DNA from: Patescibacteria group bacterium
Lineage (GTDB): Bacteria > Patescibacteriota > Patescibacteriia > 2-12-FULL-60-25
Assembly (NCBI GenBank): GCA_023229665.1
Contig: JALNYW010000001.1
Span: 1-64,000 of the forward strand
Direction: 5' to 3'
Length of the DNA stretch: 64,000 nt
Shown piece by piece: positions 16,239 through 23,864 of the stretch; position 1 is the first letter of the stretch; each line of letters opens with the position of its first letter. Both the position numbers and the translations under genes were made by a program. Below the pieces are notes generated by a model. The model saw only the letters and a list, made by a program, of their open reading frames with translations, was not told the DNA's origin and ran no database searches.

Positions 16239-16353
16239 ACTAATAAACCCGAGCGTTTCCACTATAAACGGACGTCCTTCCTTTCCCTCCCGATGGTCTG
16301 CGGATCAAAGGAGGGTGGACATCCAGGAAATGCCGCCTAAAAAAGGAGACTCT
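16239..16353 (+). promoter_or_regulatory. Structured rpsB leader
   Basis: The leader contains CCCTCC (16285-16290) facing GGAGGG (16310-16315) and flanking CTTT/AAAG, ahead of a separate AAGGAG Shine-Dalgarno sequence at 16343-16348. rpsB leaders are autoregulated by S2 in several bacteria; a similar role here is inference. Confidence 0.4.
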
Positions 16354-17118
16354 ATGCCCAAAATGCCCCAATTGTCGGATATGCTTCAGGCGGGCGTGCA
16401 CTTCGGTCACCAGACCTCGAAGTGGCACCCCAAAATGAAGAAGTTTATTTTCGGTTCGCGCCAGGGAATCCACATTATCAACTTGGAAGAAACGCAGAAG
16501 TCGCTGGACACGGCTTTGAACTTTGCCAAGAAGACCACGACCCGTGGCGGGATCATTCTGTTCGTCGGCACGAAGAAGCAGGCCTCGGACATCGTCGAAA
16601 AGGCCGCGCTCGCGTGCCAGATGCCGTACGTCAACAAGCGTTGGCTCGGCGGGACGCTTACCAACTTCGCGTCCATCGCTTCGCAGATCCGCAAGTACAA
16701 GGACTTGAAGCGCAAGCATGAAAAAGGCGAGCTCACGAAGTACACCAAGTTCGAACAGCTCAAGATCGCCGAACAGATCAAGATCCTGGAAGACAAGGTC
16801 GGCGGCATGCAGGATTTGACCCGCATTCCGGACGCCGTGTTCATCCTTGACGTGAAGAAGGACAAGACCGCTTTGTCCGAAGCCACCAAGCGTGGCGTGA
16901 AGATCATCGCGGTATGTGACTCGAACGTTGACCCGAGCGAGATCGACTATCCGATCCCGGCCAACGACGACGCCATGAAGGCCATCGAAATGATCGCCAA
17001 CCTCATGGCTGAAGCGATCAACGAAGGCCGCGCGGATTGGGAAGCCGGCCGCGCCAAGCTCGGCGGCGCTCTCATGAGCCCGCAGGCCAAGCAGTTCGCG
17101 GAACTCAAAAAGAATTAA
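16354..17118 (+). CDS. rpsB: 30S ribosomal protein uS2
   Basis: This 254-residue uS2 joins late at the back of the 30S subunit and is needed for S1 or S21 docking. Motifs are AGVHFGHQTSKWHPKM, YIFG-like FIFGSRQGIHIINL, PYVNKRWLGGTLTNF and DSNVDPSEIDYPIPANDDA. The frame is open upstream to 16204, but the ATG at 16354 has AAGGAG at the right distance and matches family starts (PKMPQLSDMLQAG). tsf follows 29 bases later in the standard order. Confidence 0.97.
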   Translation: MPKMPQLSDMLQAGVHFGHQTSKWHPKMKKFIFGSRQGIHIINLEETQKSLDTALNFAKKTTTRGGIILFVGTKKQASDIVEKAALACQMPYVNKRWLGGTLTNFASIASQIRKYKDLKRKHEKGELTKYTKFEQLKIAEQIKILEDKVGGMQDLTRIPDAVFILDVKKDKTALSEATKRGVKIIAVCDSNVDPSEIDYPIPANDDAMKAIEMIANLMAEAINEGRADWEAGRAKLGGALMSPQAKQFAELKKN

Positions 17119-17147
17119 TCAATCGTACGTAATACCGAACCTTACAT

Positions 17148-17762
17148 ATGGCCGTCGACAACAAGTTGGTAATGGAACTCCGCAACCGGACTTCTGCCGG
17201 CATTGTGGACTCCAAGAACGCGCTCGAAGAAGCGGGCGGTGACATGGAGAAGGCGATCGAAATCCTGAAGAAGAAAGGCGCGATTAAGGCGGCCAAAAAG
17301 GCGGCTGAGCGCACGGCTTCCGAAGGCTTGCTCGCGACCTACCTCCACCACAACGGCAAACTCGCCGCCATCGTCGAGCTCGCCTGTGAAACGGATTTCG
17401 TGGCCCGCGGCGACGCCTTCAAGCAGCTCGCCAACGACCTCGCCCTGCAGGTCGCGGCCGCTGATCCGACCTTCGTGAGCCCGGAAACGATTCCGGCCGC
17501 GGAAGTCGAAAAGAAGAAAGCCGAGTTCATGGCTGAGATGGCCGACGACAAAAAGCCGGAAGACATCAAAGCCAAGATCATCGAAGGTAAGTTGAACAAG
17601 TGGTACTCGGACGTCTGCCTCACCAAGCAGTCCTTTATCAAGGACGAAGAGAAGACGGTCGAGCAGCTGATCACCGGATTGTCCGGCACCATCGGCGAGA
17701 AAATCGAGGTGACGCGCTTCACGCGCATGCAGATGGCGGCTCCGTCCGGCCAGACCTGCTAA
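17148..17762 (+). CDS. tsf: Elongation factor Ts
   Basis: This 204-residue EF-Ts recharges EF-Tu by driving out GDP. The N-terminal UBA-like domain holds ELRNRTSAGIVDSKNALEEAGGD, and the core has the EF-Tu-contacting TDFVARG motif at about 82-88. It is a short EF-Ts with a single core subdomain, as in many non-proteobacterial lineages. rpsB-tsf is usually followed by pyrH and frr, but here a terminator follows and pyrH lies 11 kb away. Confidence 0.96.
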   Translation: MAVDNKLVMELRNRTSAGIVDSKNALEEAGGDMEKAIEILKKKGAIKAAKKAAERTASEGLLATYLHHNGKLAAIVELACETDFVARGDAFKQLANDLALQVAAADPTFVSPETIPAAEVEKKKAEFMAEMADDKKPEDIKAKIIEGKLNKWYSDVCLTKQSFIKDEEKTVEQLITGLSGTIGEKIEVTRFTRMQMAAPSGQTC

Positions 17763-17775
17763 TCAAGCGTTCAAA

Positions 17776-17804
17776 AAACAACCCCGCACGGGGTTGTTTT
17801 GTTT
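17776..17804 (+). terminator. Terminator of rpsB-tsf
   Basis: CAACCCC pairs with GGGGTTG around GCAC, followed by TTTTGTTTTG. Confidence 0.85.
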
Positions 17805-17810
17805 TGGATA

Positions 17811-17834
17811 AAAAAGACCCCGCATTACGGGGTC
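17811..17834 (-). terminator. Terminator overlapping the inositol-phosphatase gene stop
   Basis: On the minus strand GACCCC (17829-17834) pairs with GGGGTC (17816-17821), followed by a T run. The TAA stop (17825-17827) lies in the loop. Confidence 0.85.
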
Positions 17835-18694
17835 AGGAGCTTGAGCAGAAGCTCGTGCAGGTGGCCGTTCGAGGCCAGGATGTCGTGGCGGAACGGATGC
17901 CACGGCGTTCCGTCGATGCCGGTGACCGTGCCGCCCGCGAGCTGGACCAGGAGCGCGGCAGCCGCCACGTCCCACGGCTTCAGGTTCTCCTGCACGTAGC
18001 CGTGCATGCGGCCGTCGGCCACGGCGAGCAGGTCGCCGACCGCGCAGCTGCGCGCCACGAAGGCGCGGAAGTTGCCGGGGATGATGCGCGCGAGCTGCGC
18101 GTTCATCCGCTCCTTGCCCTCGATGGTGTAGTACCAGTTGTGGCCGATCGTGCACTTGTTCGGATCGGTCTCGGGGGAGACCTGCATCCGGCGCTCGACG
18201 AAGCCCGCATCGGTGGCACGCTCGATCCGTGCTCCGTTCGTCGGCAGCTCGGACGAGCCGCCGAAGGCGATCAGGCCGCGCGCCGGCTGGTTGATCATCC
18301 CGAAGAGGGGGACGCCGCGCCGCACGAAGGCGATCGAGACCGCGTAGTTCTCCTCGCCGAGCGAGTAGTTCGTGGTCCCGTCGAGCGGGTCCACGACCCA
18401 CAGGTTCTCCTTCGACGCGTACCCGTCGTACGTGGCCGGCGCCGACTCCTCGGCGAGGATGTCGTCGTCCGGGAACTGTCGCCTGATCATCTCGATGATG
18501 CTCGCCTCGGCCTTGGTGTCAGCTTCGGTCGCGAAGTCCGTGCCTCCCTTGGAGGTCGTCTTCAGCCCGAGCCGCCGCGCCTGCATCTCGCGCAGGATGC
18601 CGCCCGCCTCGATGGCGACGGTGCGCGCCCAGGACATGCGGCGCTCGTCCAGAGTCTGTTCGCGACTGGCAGGAACCGTTCCGGTCAGAGTCAT
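17825..18694 (-). CDS. Inositol monophosphatase family protein
   Basis: This 289-residue Mg-dependent phosphatase belongs to the IMPase/SuhB/CysQ family. Motif 1 is AEES (Glu82-Glu83), motif 2 is VDPLDGTTN at 101-109 (Asp102, Asp105), and motif 3 is KPWDVAAAALL near 235. The substrate (inositol phosphate, histidinol phosphate or a nucleotide) cannot be told. The start at 18694 is used because a clear promoter covers the longer N-terminus open to 18772. Codons are C/G-ending and the gene occupies the position behind tsf where pyrH is normally found. Confidence 0.88.
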   Translation of the reverse strand: MTLTGTVPASREQTLDERRMSWARTVAIEAGGILREMQARRLGLKTTSKGGTDFATEADTKAEASIIEMIRRQFPDDDILAEESAPATYDGYASKENLWVVDPLDGTTNYSLGEENYAVSIAFVRRGVPLFGMINQPARGLIAFGGSSELPTNGARIERATDAGFVERRMQVSPETDPNKCTIGHNWYYTIEGKERMNAQLARIIPGNFRAFVARSCAVGDLLAVADGRMHGYVQENLKPWDVAAAALLVQLAGGTVTGIDGTPWHPFRHDILASNGHLHELLLKLLTP

Positions 18695-18733
18695 GTCTCG
18701 TACCCGTCTTTCTGCTTTGTTTAAAGCAATCGG

Positions 18734-18762
18734 ATTAGAGCGAAAAACAGGCATTTTGTCAA
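18734..18762 (-). promoter_or_regulatory. Promoter of the inositol-phosphatase gene
   Basis: On the minus strand TTGACA (18757-18762), 17 bases, TCTAAT (18734-18739). Confidence 0.75.
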
Positions 18763-18771
18763 CCCGTCCCA

Positions 18772-18803
18772 TGCTACGTGTTATGTGCTACGTGTTACGT
18801 GAG
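18772..18803. repeat. Heptamer repeat, intergenic
   Basis: Tandem units GTGTTAT, GTGCTAC, GTGTTAC lie between two divergent genes with cassette-like base use. They fit the KTGNTAC family. Confidence 0.7.
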
Positions 18804-18880
18804 GAGGATTGACATTTCACATAAAATATGACAGGGTTCGGCCACCGAAACATGTCGTTTTGGGGATACAGGAGACAGAA

Positions 18881-19753
18881 ATGAGCGACAGGACAGGAGA
18901 TCGAGTCATCGTGACGTTGCGGGACGGCAGCCGGCAGGTGGTGGAGGGCGCGATCCGCGTCCACACCGCGAACTTCCGAGCCGACCTGCACCCGACCGAG
19001 AAGGGCATGGCGGAGAAGATCACGGACGGACCGAACTTCCGGCCGCACGTCCTCCACCACGCCTTCGTCGGCCTCGAGCCCGAGGCGAGCGGTCCGGCGG
19101 AGACGTTCCGCCGCACGCGCGTGAACCTGGCGGTGACGGAGGGCATGCCGGGGAAGAACGGCTTCGGCAACTTCCTCGAGCACGCCGTCGTCGAGCCCAA
19201 GGGCAACCCCGGCGGCTCGTTCGTCGCGCTCAACCCGCACAACTCGTGCACGCGCGGCCTCATCGTCGTGAACATCAAGGGGTGCGACCACGCCGTGATG
19301 CAGCGCGAGAGCCGCTCCAAGCGCGTGGACGTCTCGCCGATCTGGCAGATCTGCGCGGGCGGAGGTCCGGAGCCGACGCCGTCGGCGACGTTCCGGTCCG
19401 AGGCGCTCGACGAGGCCGGCTGCCAGGTGGTGGACGCGACGCGCGTCTACGAGCTCGGCTTCGGCGAGGGCGAGCGCAAGCAGCTCGGCTTCTACGTCGA
19501 GGACGGCTTCATCCGCCAGCGCGTGCACCTCTTCGTCGGCGTGGGCTTCCTCGAGAAGGAGGGCCACACCTACATGGAGGAAGGGATCAGCGGCATCCGC
19601 TTCATCCCGCTCGCGAAGTGGGTGGACCAGGCCCTCGACGAGATCTACGAGGACCCGTACTGCCAGAAGATCGCCGCGCGCCTCGCGCTCGACGTGAACG
19701 GACAGTTCGCCGGCATCCGCGGACACCACGCCATCCACAAGATGGCGGCCTGA
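18881..19753 (+). CDS. Nudix-like domain protein with degenerate box
   Basis: In this 290-residue protein, residues 160-182 (GGGPEPTPSATFRSEALDEAGC) resemble the Nudix box, retaining the Glu-x2-Asp/Glu-Glu-x-Gly end but lacking the usual Arg-Glu pair, so catalysis is uncertain. Flanking strands (VSPIWQICAGG before, VYELGFGEGERKQLGFYVED after) fit the fold of ADP-sugar pyrophosphatases. Residues 1-120 were not recognised. AGGAG lies about nine bases before the ATG. Codon use is extremely C/G-ending, unlike neighbours. It is divergent from the inositol-phosphatase gene across a heptamer repeat and a TTGACA element at 18809. Confidence 0.6.
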   Translation: MSDRTGDRVIVTLRDGSRQVVEGAIRVHTANFRADLHPTEKGMAEKITDGPNFRPHVLHHAFVGLEPEASGPAETFRRTRVNLAVTEGMPGKNGFGNFLEHAVVEPKGNPGGSFVALNPHNSCTRGLIVVNIKGCDHAVMQRESRSKRVDVSPIWQICAGGGPEPTPSATFRSEALDEAGCQVVDATRVYELGFGEGERKQLGFYVEDGFIRQRVHLFVGVGFLEKEGHTYMEEGISGIRFIPLAKWVDQALDEIYEDPYCQKIAARLALDVNGQFAGIRGHHAIHKMAA

Positions 19754-19774
19754 TCGAGCTCGGCTCGACTGACG

Positions 19775-19818
19775 GCCCGATGGGCGTTCCCAAACAGGGG
19801 ACCCTGTCGGGCTTTTTT
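19775..19818 (+). terminator. Terminator of the Nudix-like gene
   Basis: GCCCGA (19775-19780) pairs with TCGGGC (19807-19812) over an inner GTTCCC/GGGGAC pair; six T follow. Confidence 0.8.
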
Positions 19819-19845
19819 CTTTTGGTCTATCCTGTGGATATACCT

Positions 19846-20883
19846 ATGCCATGCCATACGCGACACGCTTCACGCGTCGTCGGAGGGATTGTCCCCATTC
19901 TGTTCGTTGCCTCCTGCTTCTTGCTTCCTGCCCCAAGCCGAGCGGCCGACTGTATCCTGTCCATCCGGACGCAAGATATCAGCGTGGTTCCGGCGGCGCC
20001 GTTTTTGAACCAGTCGGCCCGCATTTACGCCACGGTCCAGCCGGAATGCGCCAATGATACGGAGGGCAGCGTGTTGTTCTATGCGAATGACGCGCTGATC
20101 GGCAATAAGCCCATCTCGTATAAAAAAGCGGGACGTGCCGAAGAAGTGTGGGTCAATTGGCGTCCGACCCAATACGGCGAGACCAAGCTCCGCGTGGATA
20201 CGAAGGGTGAAGGCGGGGAAGTCGGCGACTCGGCTTTCATTACGTTGTTTATTGATCGCGACTCCGATAATGACGGCGTCGGCGACCGCGAGGACACGGA
20301 TGACGACAATGACGGCGTCTTAGACACGCAGGACCAGTTCCCGCTTGATCCCAACAAATCGCGCGATACCGACGGCGACGGCCAGGATAACTCCGTCGAT
20401 TCAGATGACGACAACGACGGTCTCTATGATTTTGAAGAAGGGAATATCGGCACCAATCCCTTGAAGTACGACACCGACGGCGATGGCGTGGGGGATAAGC
20501 AGGATGCGTTCCCGCTTGATCCGAAGCGTTCCGCCCTCCCGCCGCCTCCGGTCCCGGAGCCCGCTCCTGAACCCGCCCCGGTTGATCCGGTTCCGACCGC
20601 GGCCGTTGACCCGGTCGAGGATGCCGCCACCGTGGCGGCTGCGGCCGATGCCCTGACGCAGGCACGCGTGCTTGGTGAATCGTTTGAAAACGGCTATGCG
20701 ACTTCCGGTTTGCCGGATGGCGTGAACGGCGATGCGAATGCGGACGAAGATGGCACGTCTTTCATGGATTGGTTGCGCGGATTCGGCTTGTGGCTTTTGC
20801 TCGCGCTCGCCTTCCTGGCCCTTGGCATCTTCTTTTTCTGGCAGGACCGCCGCAAGAAGAAAGAAGAACCGAAAGAGAAGTAA
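19846..20883 (+). CDS. Secreted protein with thrombospondin-3 type Ca-binding repeats
   Basis: This 345-residue single-pass surface protein has a signal peptide at about 1-33 (hydrophobic core, SRAAD cleavage site) and then an immunoglobulin-like region with Cys36 and Cys65. Residues about 137-222 hold repeated DxDxDG loops (DSDNDGVGDREDTDDDNDGV) of the thrombospondin-3/EF-hand-like type. A Pro/Ala-rich stalk, one transmembrane helix near 312-334 and a Lys/Arg-rich cytoplasmic tail follow. The longer open frame upstream is a shadow of the preceding gene. Bases encoding the first residues are themselves a heptad-like repeat (19850-19880). Confidence 0.8.
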   Translation: MPCHTRHASRVVGGIVPILFVASCFLLPAPSRAADCILSIRTQDISVVPAAPFLNQSARIYATVQPECANDTEGSVLFYANDALIGNKPISYKKAGRAEEVWVNWRPTQYGETKLRVDTKGEGGEVGDSAFITLFIDRDSDNDGVGDREDTDDDNDGVLDTQDQFPLDPNKSRDTDGDGQDNSVDSDDDNDGLYDFEEGNIGTNPLKYDTDGDGVGDKQDAFPLDPKRSALPPPPVPEPAPEPAPVDPVPTAAVDPVEDAATVAAAADALTQARVLGESFENGYATSGLPDGVNGDANADEDGTSFMDWLRGFGLWLLLALAFLALGIFFFWQDRRKKKEEPKEK

Positions 20884-20889
20884 GTTTCG

Positions 20890-20898
20890 TGATACAAT
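20890..20898 (+). promoter_or_regulatory. Extended -10 of gap-pgk
   Basis: TGA followed by TACAAT (20893-20898) lies nine bases before the ATG of gap, implying a near-leaderless transcript. Confidence 0.55.
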
Positions 20899-20907
20899 AG
20901 GGGCGTT

Positions 20908-21915
20908 ATGCCCAAGATCGCGATCAATGGATTCGGCCGCATCGGCCGGAACGTGTTCAAGGCCGGCTTCAACAAGCCCGGTTTCAATGTGGTGGCCGTC
21001 AACGATCTTACGGATCCGAAAACGCTCGCCCATCTTTTGAAACACGACTCGAGTTACCATGACTGGGACAAGAGCGTGTCTTCGGACGCTGATGAATTGA
21101 TCGTCGCGGGCAAGAAAGTGAAGGTGTTTGCCGAAAAAGATCCGGCCGCCTTGCCTTGGAAAAAACTCGGCGTGGATATCGTGCTCGAATGTACGGGACG
21201 CTTCACGGATTTCGAAGGCGCGTCCAAGCATCTTGCCGCGGGAGCCAAGCGCGTCATCCTGTCCGCTCCCGCAAAAGGCGGCGGCGTGCCGACCCATGTG
21301 CTGGGCGTCAATCAAAAGGGCGCGGGCAAGAAAGCGAAAGTGATCAACAATGCGAGCTGCACCACCAACTGCATCGCGCCTGTCGCGGCGGTCCTGCATT
21401 CCGTGTTCGGCATCCGCAAGGCCATGATGACGACCATCCACGCCTATACCGCGGACCAGGTTTTGGTGGATGGCCCGCACAAAGACCTTCGTCGCGCGCG
21501 CGGCGCCGCGCAGAATATCATCCCGACGACCACAGGAGCGGCCACGGCAACCACCGAAGTCATTCCCGAGCTGAAGGGGTTGTTCGACGGGCTTTCCATT
21601 CGCGTTCCCGTTCCCGTCGTTTCCTTGTCTGATTTTACGTTTGTGTTGAAAAAGCGCGTCACGGTCGAACAAATCAACGAGGCATTGACCAAGGCCAGTC
21701 AGAATCCCTTGTGGAAAGGAATTCTCGAAGTCACGAATGAGCAATTGGTTTCGAGTGATTTTATCGGTTCAAGCGCATCATGCATCGTGGATCTCCCGAT
21801 GACCAAGGTCGTGGATGGCGATTTGGTGAAGGTGATCGCTTGGTATGATAATGAGTGGGGGTACTCGCACCGTTTGGCCGAGATGGCGCTCGAGGTCGGC
21901 AAGAATTTGAAATAA
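20908..21915 (+). CDS. gap: Glyceraldehyde-3-phosphate dehydrogenase
   Basis: This 335-residue GAPDH oxidises glyceraldehyde-3-phosphate to 1,3-bisphosphoglycerate. The Rossmann motif INGFGRIGR is at 6-14, Asp33 in VNDL favours NAD, and catalytic Cys151 lies in NNASCTTNC. WYDNEWGYS near the C-terminus is conserved. The gene overlaps pgk by one base (TAATG), so the two are translated together and give consecutive glycolytic steps. Confidence 0.97.
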   Translation: MPKIAINGFGRIGRNVFKAGFNKPGFNVVAVNDLTDPKTLAHLLKHDSSYHDWDKSVSSDADELIVAGKKVKVFAEKDPAALPWKKLGVDIVLECTGRFTDFEGASKHLAAGAKRVILSAPAKGGGVPTHVLGVNQKGAGKKAKVINNASCTTNCIAPVAAVLHSVFGIRKAMMTTIHAYTADQVLVDGPHKDLRRARGAAQNIIPTTTGAATATTEVIPELKGLFDGLSIRVPVPVVSLSDFTFVLKKRVTVEQINEALTKASQNPLWKGILEVTNEQLVSSDFIGSSASCIVDLPMTKVVDGDLVKVIAWYDNEWGYSHRLAEMALEVGKNLK

Positions 21916-23114
21916 TGAAAATCTCCCTTAAAACGTTATCCTCTCAAGCCGTGCTGCGCGGGCGCACGGTGCTTGTCCGCGTGGATTGGAATGTACCCAT
22001 CAACGGAGAAATGCAGCGGGAAAGCTCGCTCAAAATCGAACGCTCCATCCCGCTTTTGAAAGCCTTGCGTAAGCGTGGCGCGAAAGTGATCGTGCTTACC
22101 CACGTAGGCCGTCCGAAAAAGCGTGATGCGAAGTTTTCCACCAAACCGCTCGTGCGTTTGTTGCGTGAAACCTATTCGCTGGACATCACGTATCAAAGCG
22201 AATCGGTGTCGAATAAAGACCAGCGCGAAAAGTTGAAGGCGAAACTCACCAAGGCGGCGGTAGGTTCCGTCCATCTTTTGGAGAATGTCCGGTTTGAAAA
22301 AGGGGAGGAGACGAATGAGAAAAAGCTCGCGCAAGCGTATGCCGAGCTGGGCGACATGTTCATCAACGACGCTTTTGCTTCTTGCCACCGCGCCCATGTT
22401 TCCGTGTCCGGCATCGCCAAGGTTTTACCCGCCTATGCCGGTCCGGCCCTGGTGGAAGAGGTCGAGGCTTTGTCGCGACTGATTGATAAGCCCAAAGGCC
22501 CGTTTGTCGCCGTGATTGGCGGCCTTAAGCTTTCGACCAAACTCCCGGTCATTGAGGCGCTGTGCGTATCATGTGACAAAGTGTTGATCGGCGGCGCCAT
22601 GGCCACGCCATTCTTGAAAGCGCAGAACGCGGAAGTCGGACGATCGGTCTATGAAAAAGAATCCGTCCCGCTCGCTAAGAAACTTTTGAAACGCAAAGAA
22701 ATTAAATTGCCGAGTGACGTCGTGGTCACGCAAAAACTCACGGACAAGCCTGTCTTGCGTCGCGTTCCGGCCAAACAGCTCGAAAAGAAAGACATGATCG
22801 TGGACGTCGGTCCGCATACGCTTAAAGCCTGGGCAGAAATTATCGGTTCCGCCGGGACCATTGTCTGGAACGGTCCGATCGGGCTATCCGAATGCGCGCC
22901 GTGCGGTTTCGGTTCGCGTTTCATGGCCCGCACTATCGGCGCGCGTGCCAAGGGTAAGGCGTTTGGCGTTTCCGGCGGTGGCGATACGCTTCCGGTCATT
23001 CACGCCACCAAAACCGAGCATCAGTTTGATTTTGTCTCCACCGGCGGGGGAGCGATGCTCGATTTCATTGCGCAGAAGGGGAAGCTGCCGGGGTTGTTGG
23101 TGTTGTTGAGGTAG
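21915..23114 (+). CDS. pgk: Phosphoglycerate kinase
   Basis: This 399-residue enzyme transfers phosphate from 1,3-bisphosphoglycerate to ADP. RVDWNVPI, THVGRPK and LLENVRF mark the N-terminal substrate domain, and WNGPIG with GGGDT and STGGGAMLDF marks the nucleotide domain. The usual GGAKVSDKI is GGLKLSTKL and TGGGASLE is TGGGAMLD, conservative changes. The start overlaps the gap stop by one base. Confidence 0.95.
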   Translation: MKISLKTLSSQAVLRGRTVLVRVDWNVPINGEMQRESSLKIERSIPLLKALRKRGAKVIVLTHVGRPKKRDAKFSTKPLVRLLRETYSLDITYQSESVSNKDQREKLKAKLTKAAVGSVHLLENVRFEKGEETNEKKLAQAYAELGDMFINDAFASCHRAHVSVSGIAKVLPAYAGPALVEEVEALSRLIDKPKGPFVAVIGGLKLSTKLPVIEALCVSCDKVLIGGAMATPFLKAQNAEVGRSVYEKESVPLAKKLLKRKEIKLPSDVVVTQKLTDKPVLRRVPAKQLEKKDMIVDVGPHTLKAWAEIIGSAGTIVWNGPIGLSECAPCGFGSRFMARTIGARAKGKAFGVSGGGDTLPVIHATKTEHQFDFVSTGGGAMLDFIAQKGKLPGLLVLLR

Positions 23115-23133
23115 ATTTGCTAGGTTCGGATTC

Positions 23134-23862
23134 ATGGAAGGAAATCCTCATTTTGAGCTATTCTCAGATGTCGGCATGGGAGAAGTCTTCATGTCTCGTT
23201 TTGTTCATTTTGAAAGCCACGTTCTCTCTGCGCTCCCCAAGATTAAAGATAGGGATGCTGTAAGGAATGCGTTGTTTAGAATGATTTTCGATGGTTTTGA
23301 GCCAGCCTTTAGATCGTTGCGTGATCTGAAAAAGAAAATCGATGACCAAGCGGTATCAAAAAGGGAAAAGAGACTTTTAATTGAGAATGTATTTTCATAT
23401 CTCGCGTTAGCCGTCCGAGACCGTTTTTCCGTTGTCGCGGATCTCATGGGTTACGATATTGGATTCCTTTTTCAAAAAGATACCGCTTTCAAAAAAGGAC
23501 GTGAGAGCTTTTTGTTGAAGTACCCAAAAATCGATCCCGCATTTTTGGATGTCCTGGAGGACGACAGGTGCCGCTGGCTTTCGCCTCTTTTCGATGTTCG
23601 GAACGAGGCGATTGAGCATTCGGGTAAAATCGGACCGGAAGAATTGAAGAGATTGGAGTCATACATGGACCTGCCTACAGCAGAAGTCATGTTCGACAAT
23701 TCTTGGAGAAGGGTGGAAGATTTTCTTGGGGTTTTTGCGAATGATATTTTTGGGGAGATGGGAGGCTTGAAGCTTTTTGAGATTAAGGAATATCAAGAAA
23801 ACAGAAATCATCCAGTAAGATTCGGATGGTTCATTCCTACAGACAAACTAAATAACCAATGA
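23134..23862 (+). CDS. Hypothetical helical protein with HEPN-like motif
   Basis: No family was assigned to these 242 residues. The protein is almost all helical by composition, and residues 156-162 read RNEAIEH, matching the R-x(4-6)-H active-site pattern of HEPN RNases, which function in toxin-antitoxin, abortive infection and RNA processing. It is noticeably AT-richer than its neighbours, suggesting separate acquisition. It lies between pgk and eno, ending two bases before the convergent eno gene. The motif alone is weak evidence, and no antitoxin partner is adjacent. Confidence 0.55.
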   Translation: MEGNPHFELFSDVGMGEVFMSRFVHFESHVLSALPKIKDRDAVRNALFRMIFDGFEPAFRSLRDLKKKIDDQAVSKREKRLLIENVFSYLALAVRDRFSVVADLMGYDIGFLFQKDTAFKKGRESFLLKYPKIDPAFLDVLEDDRCRWLSPLFDVRNEAIEHSGKIGPEELKRLESYMDLPTAEVMFDNSWRRVEDFLGVFANDIFGEMGGLKLFEIKEYQENRNHPVRFGWFIPTDKLNNQ

Positions 23863-23864
23863 TT

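Noticed and set aside
16204..16353. Longer N-terminus of uS2
   Set aside because: The open frame covers the promoter and leader; the ATG at 16354 has a proper Shine-Dalgarno sequence and matches family starts.
18695..18772. Longer start of the inositol-phosphatase gene
   Set aside because: The segment contains a near-perfect TTGACA-17-TCTAAT promoter, so it is upstream of the transcript start.
19246..19845. Long upstream extension of the Ca-binding-repeat protein
   Set aside because: It is an Arg-rich shadow of the GC-rich Nudix-like gene in another frame; a signal peptide begins at 19846.
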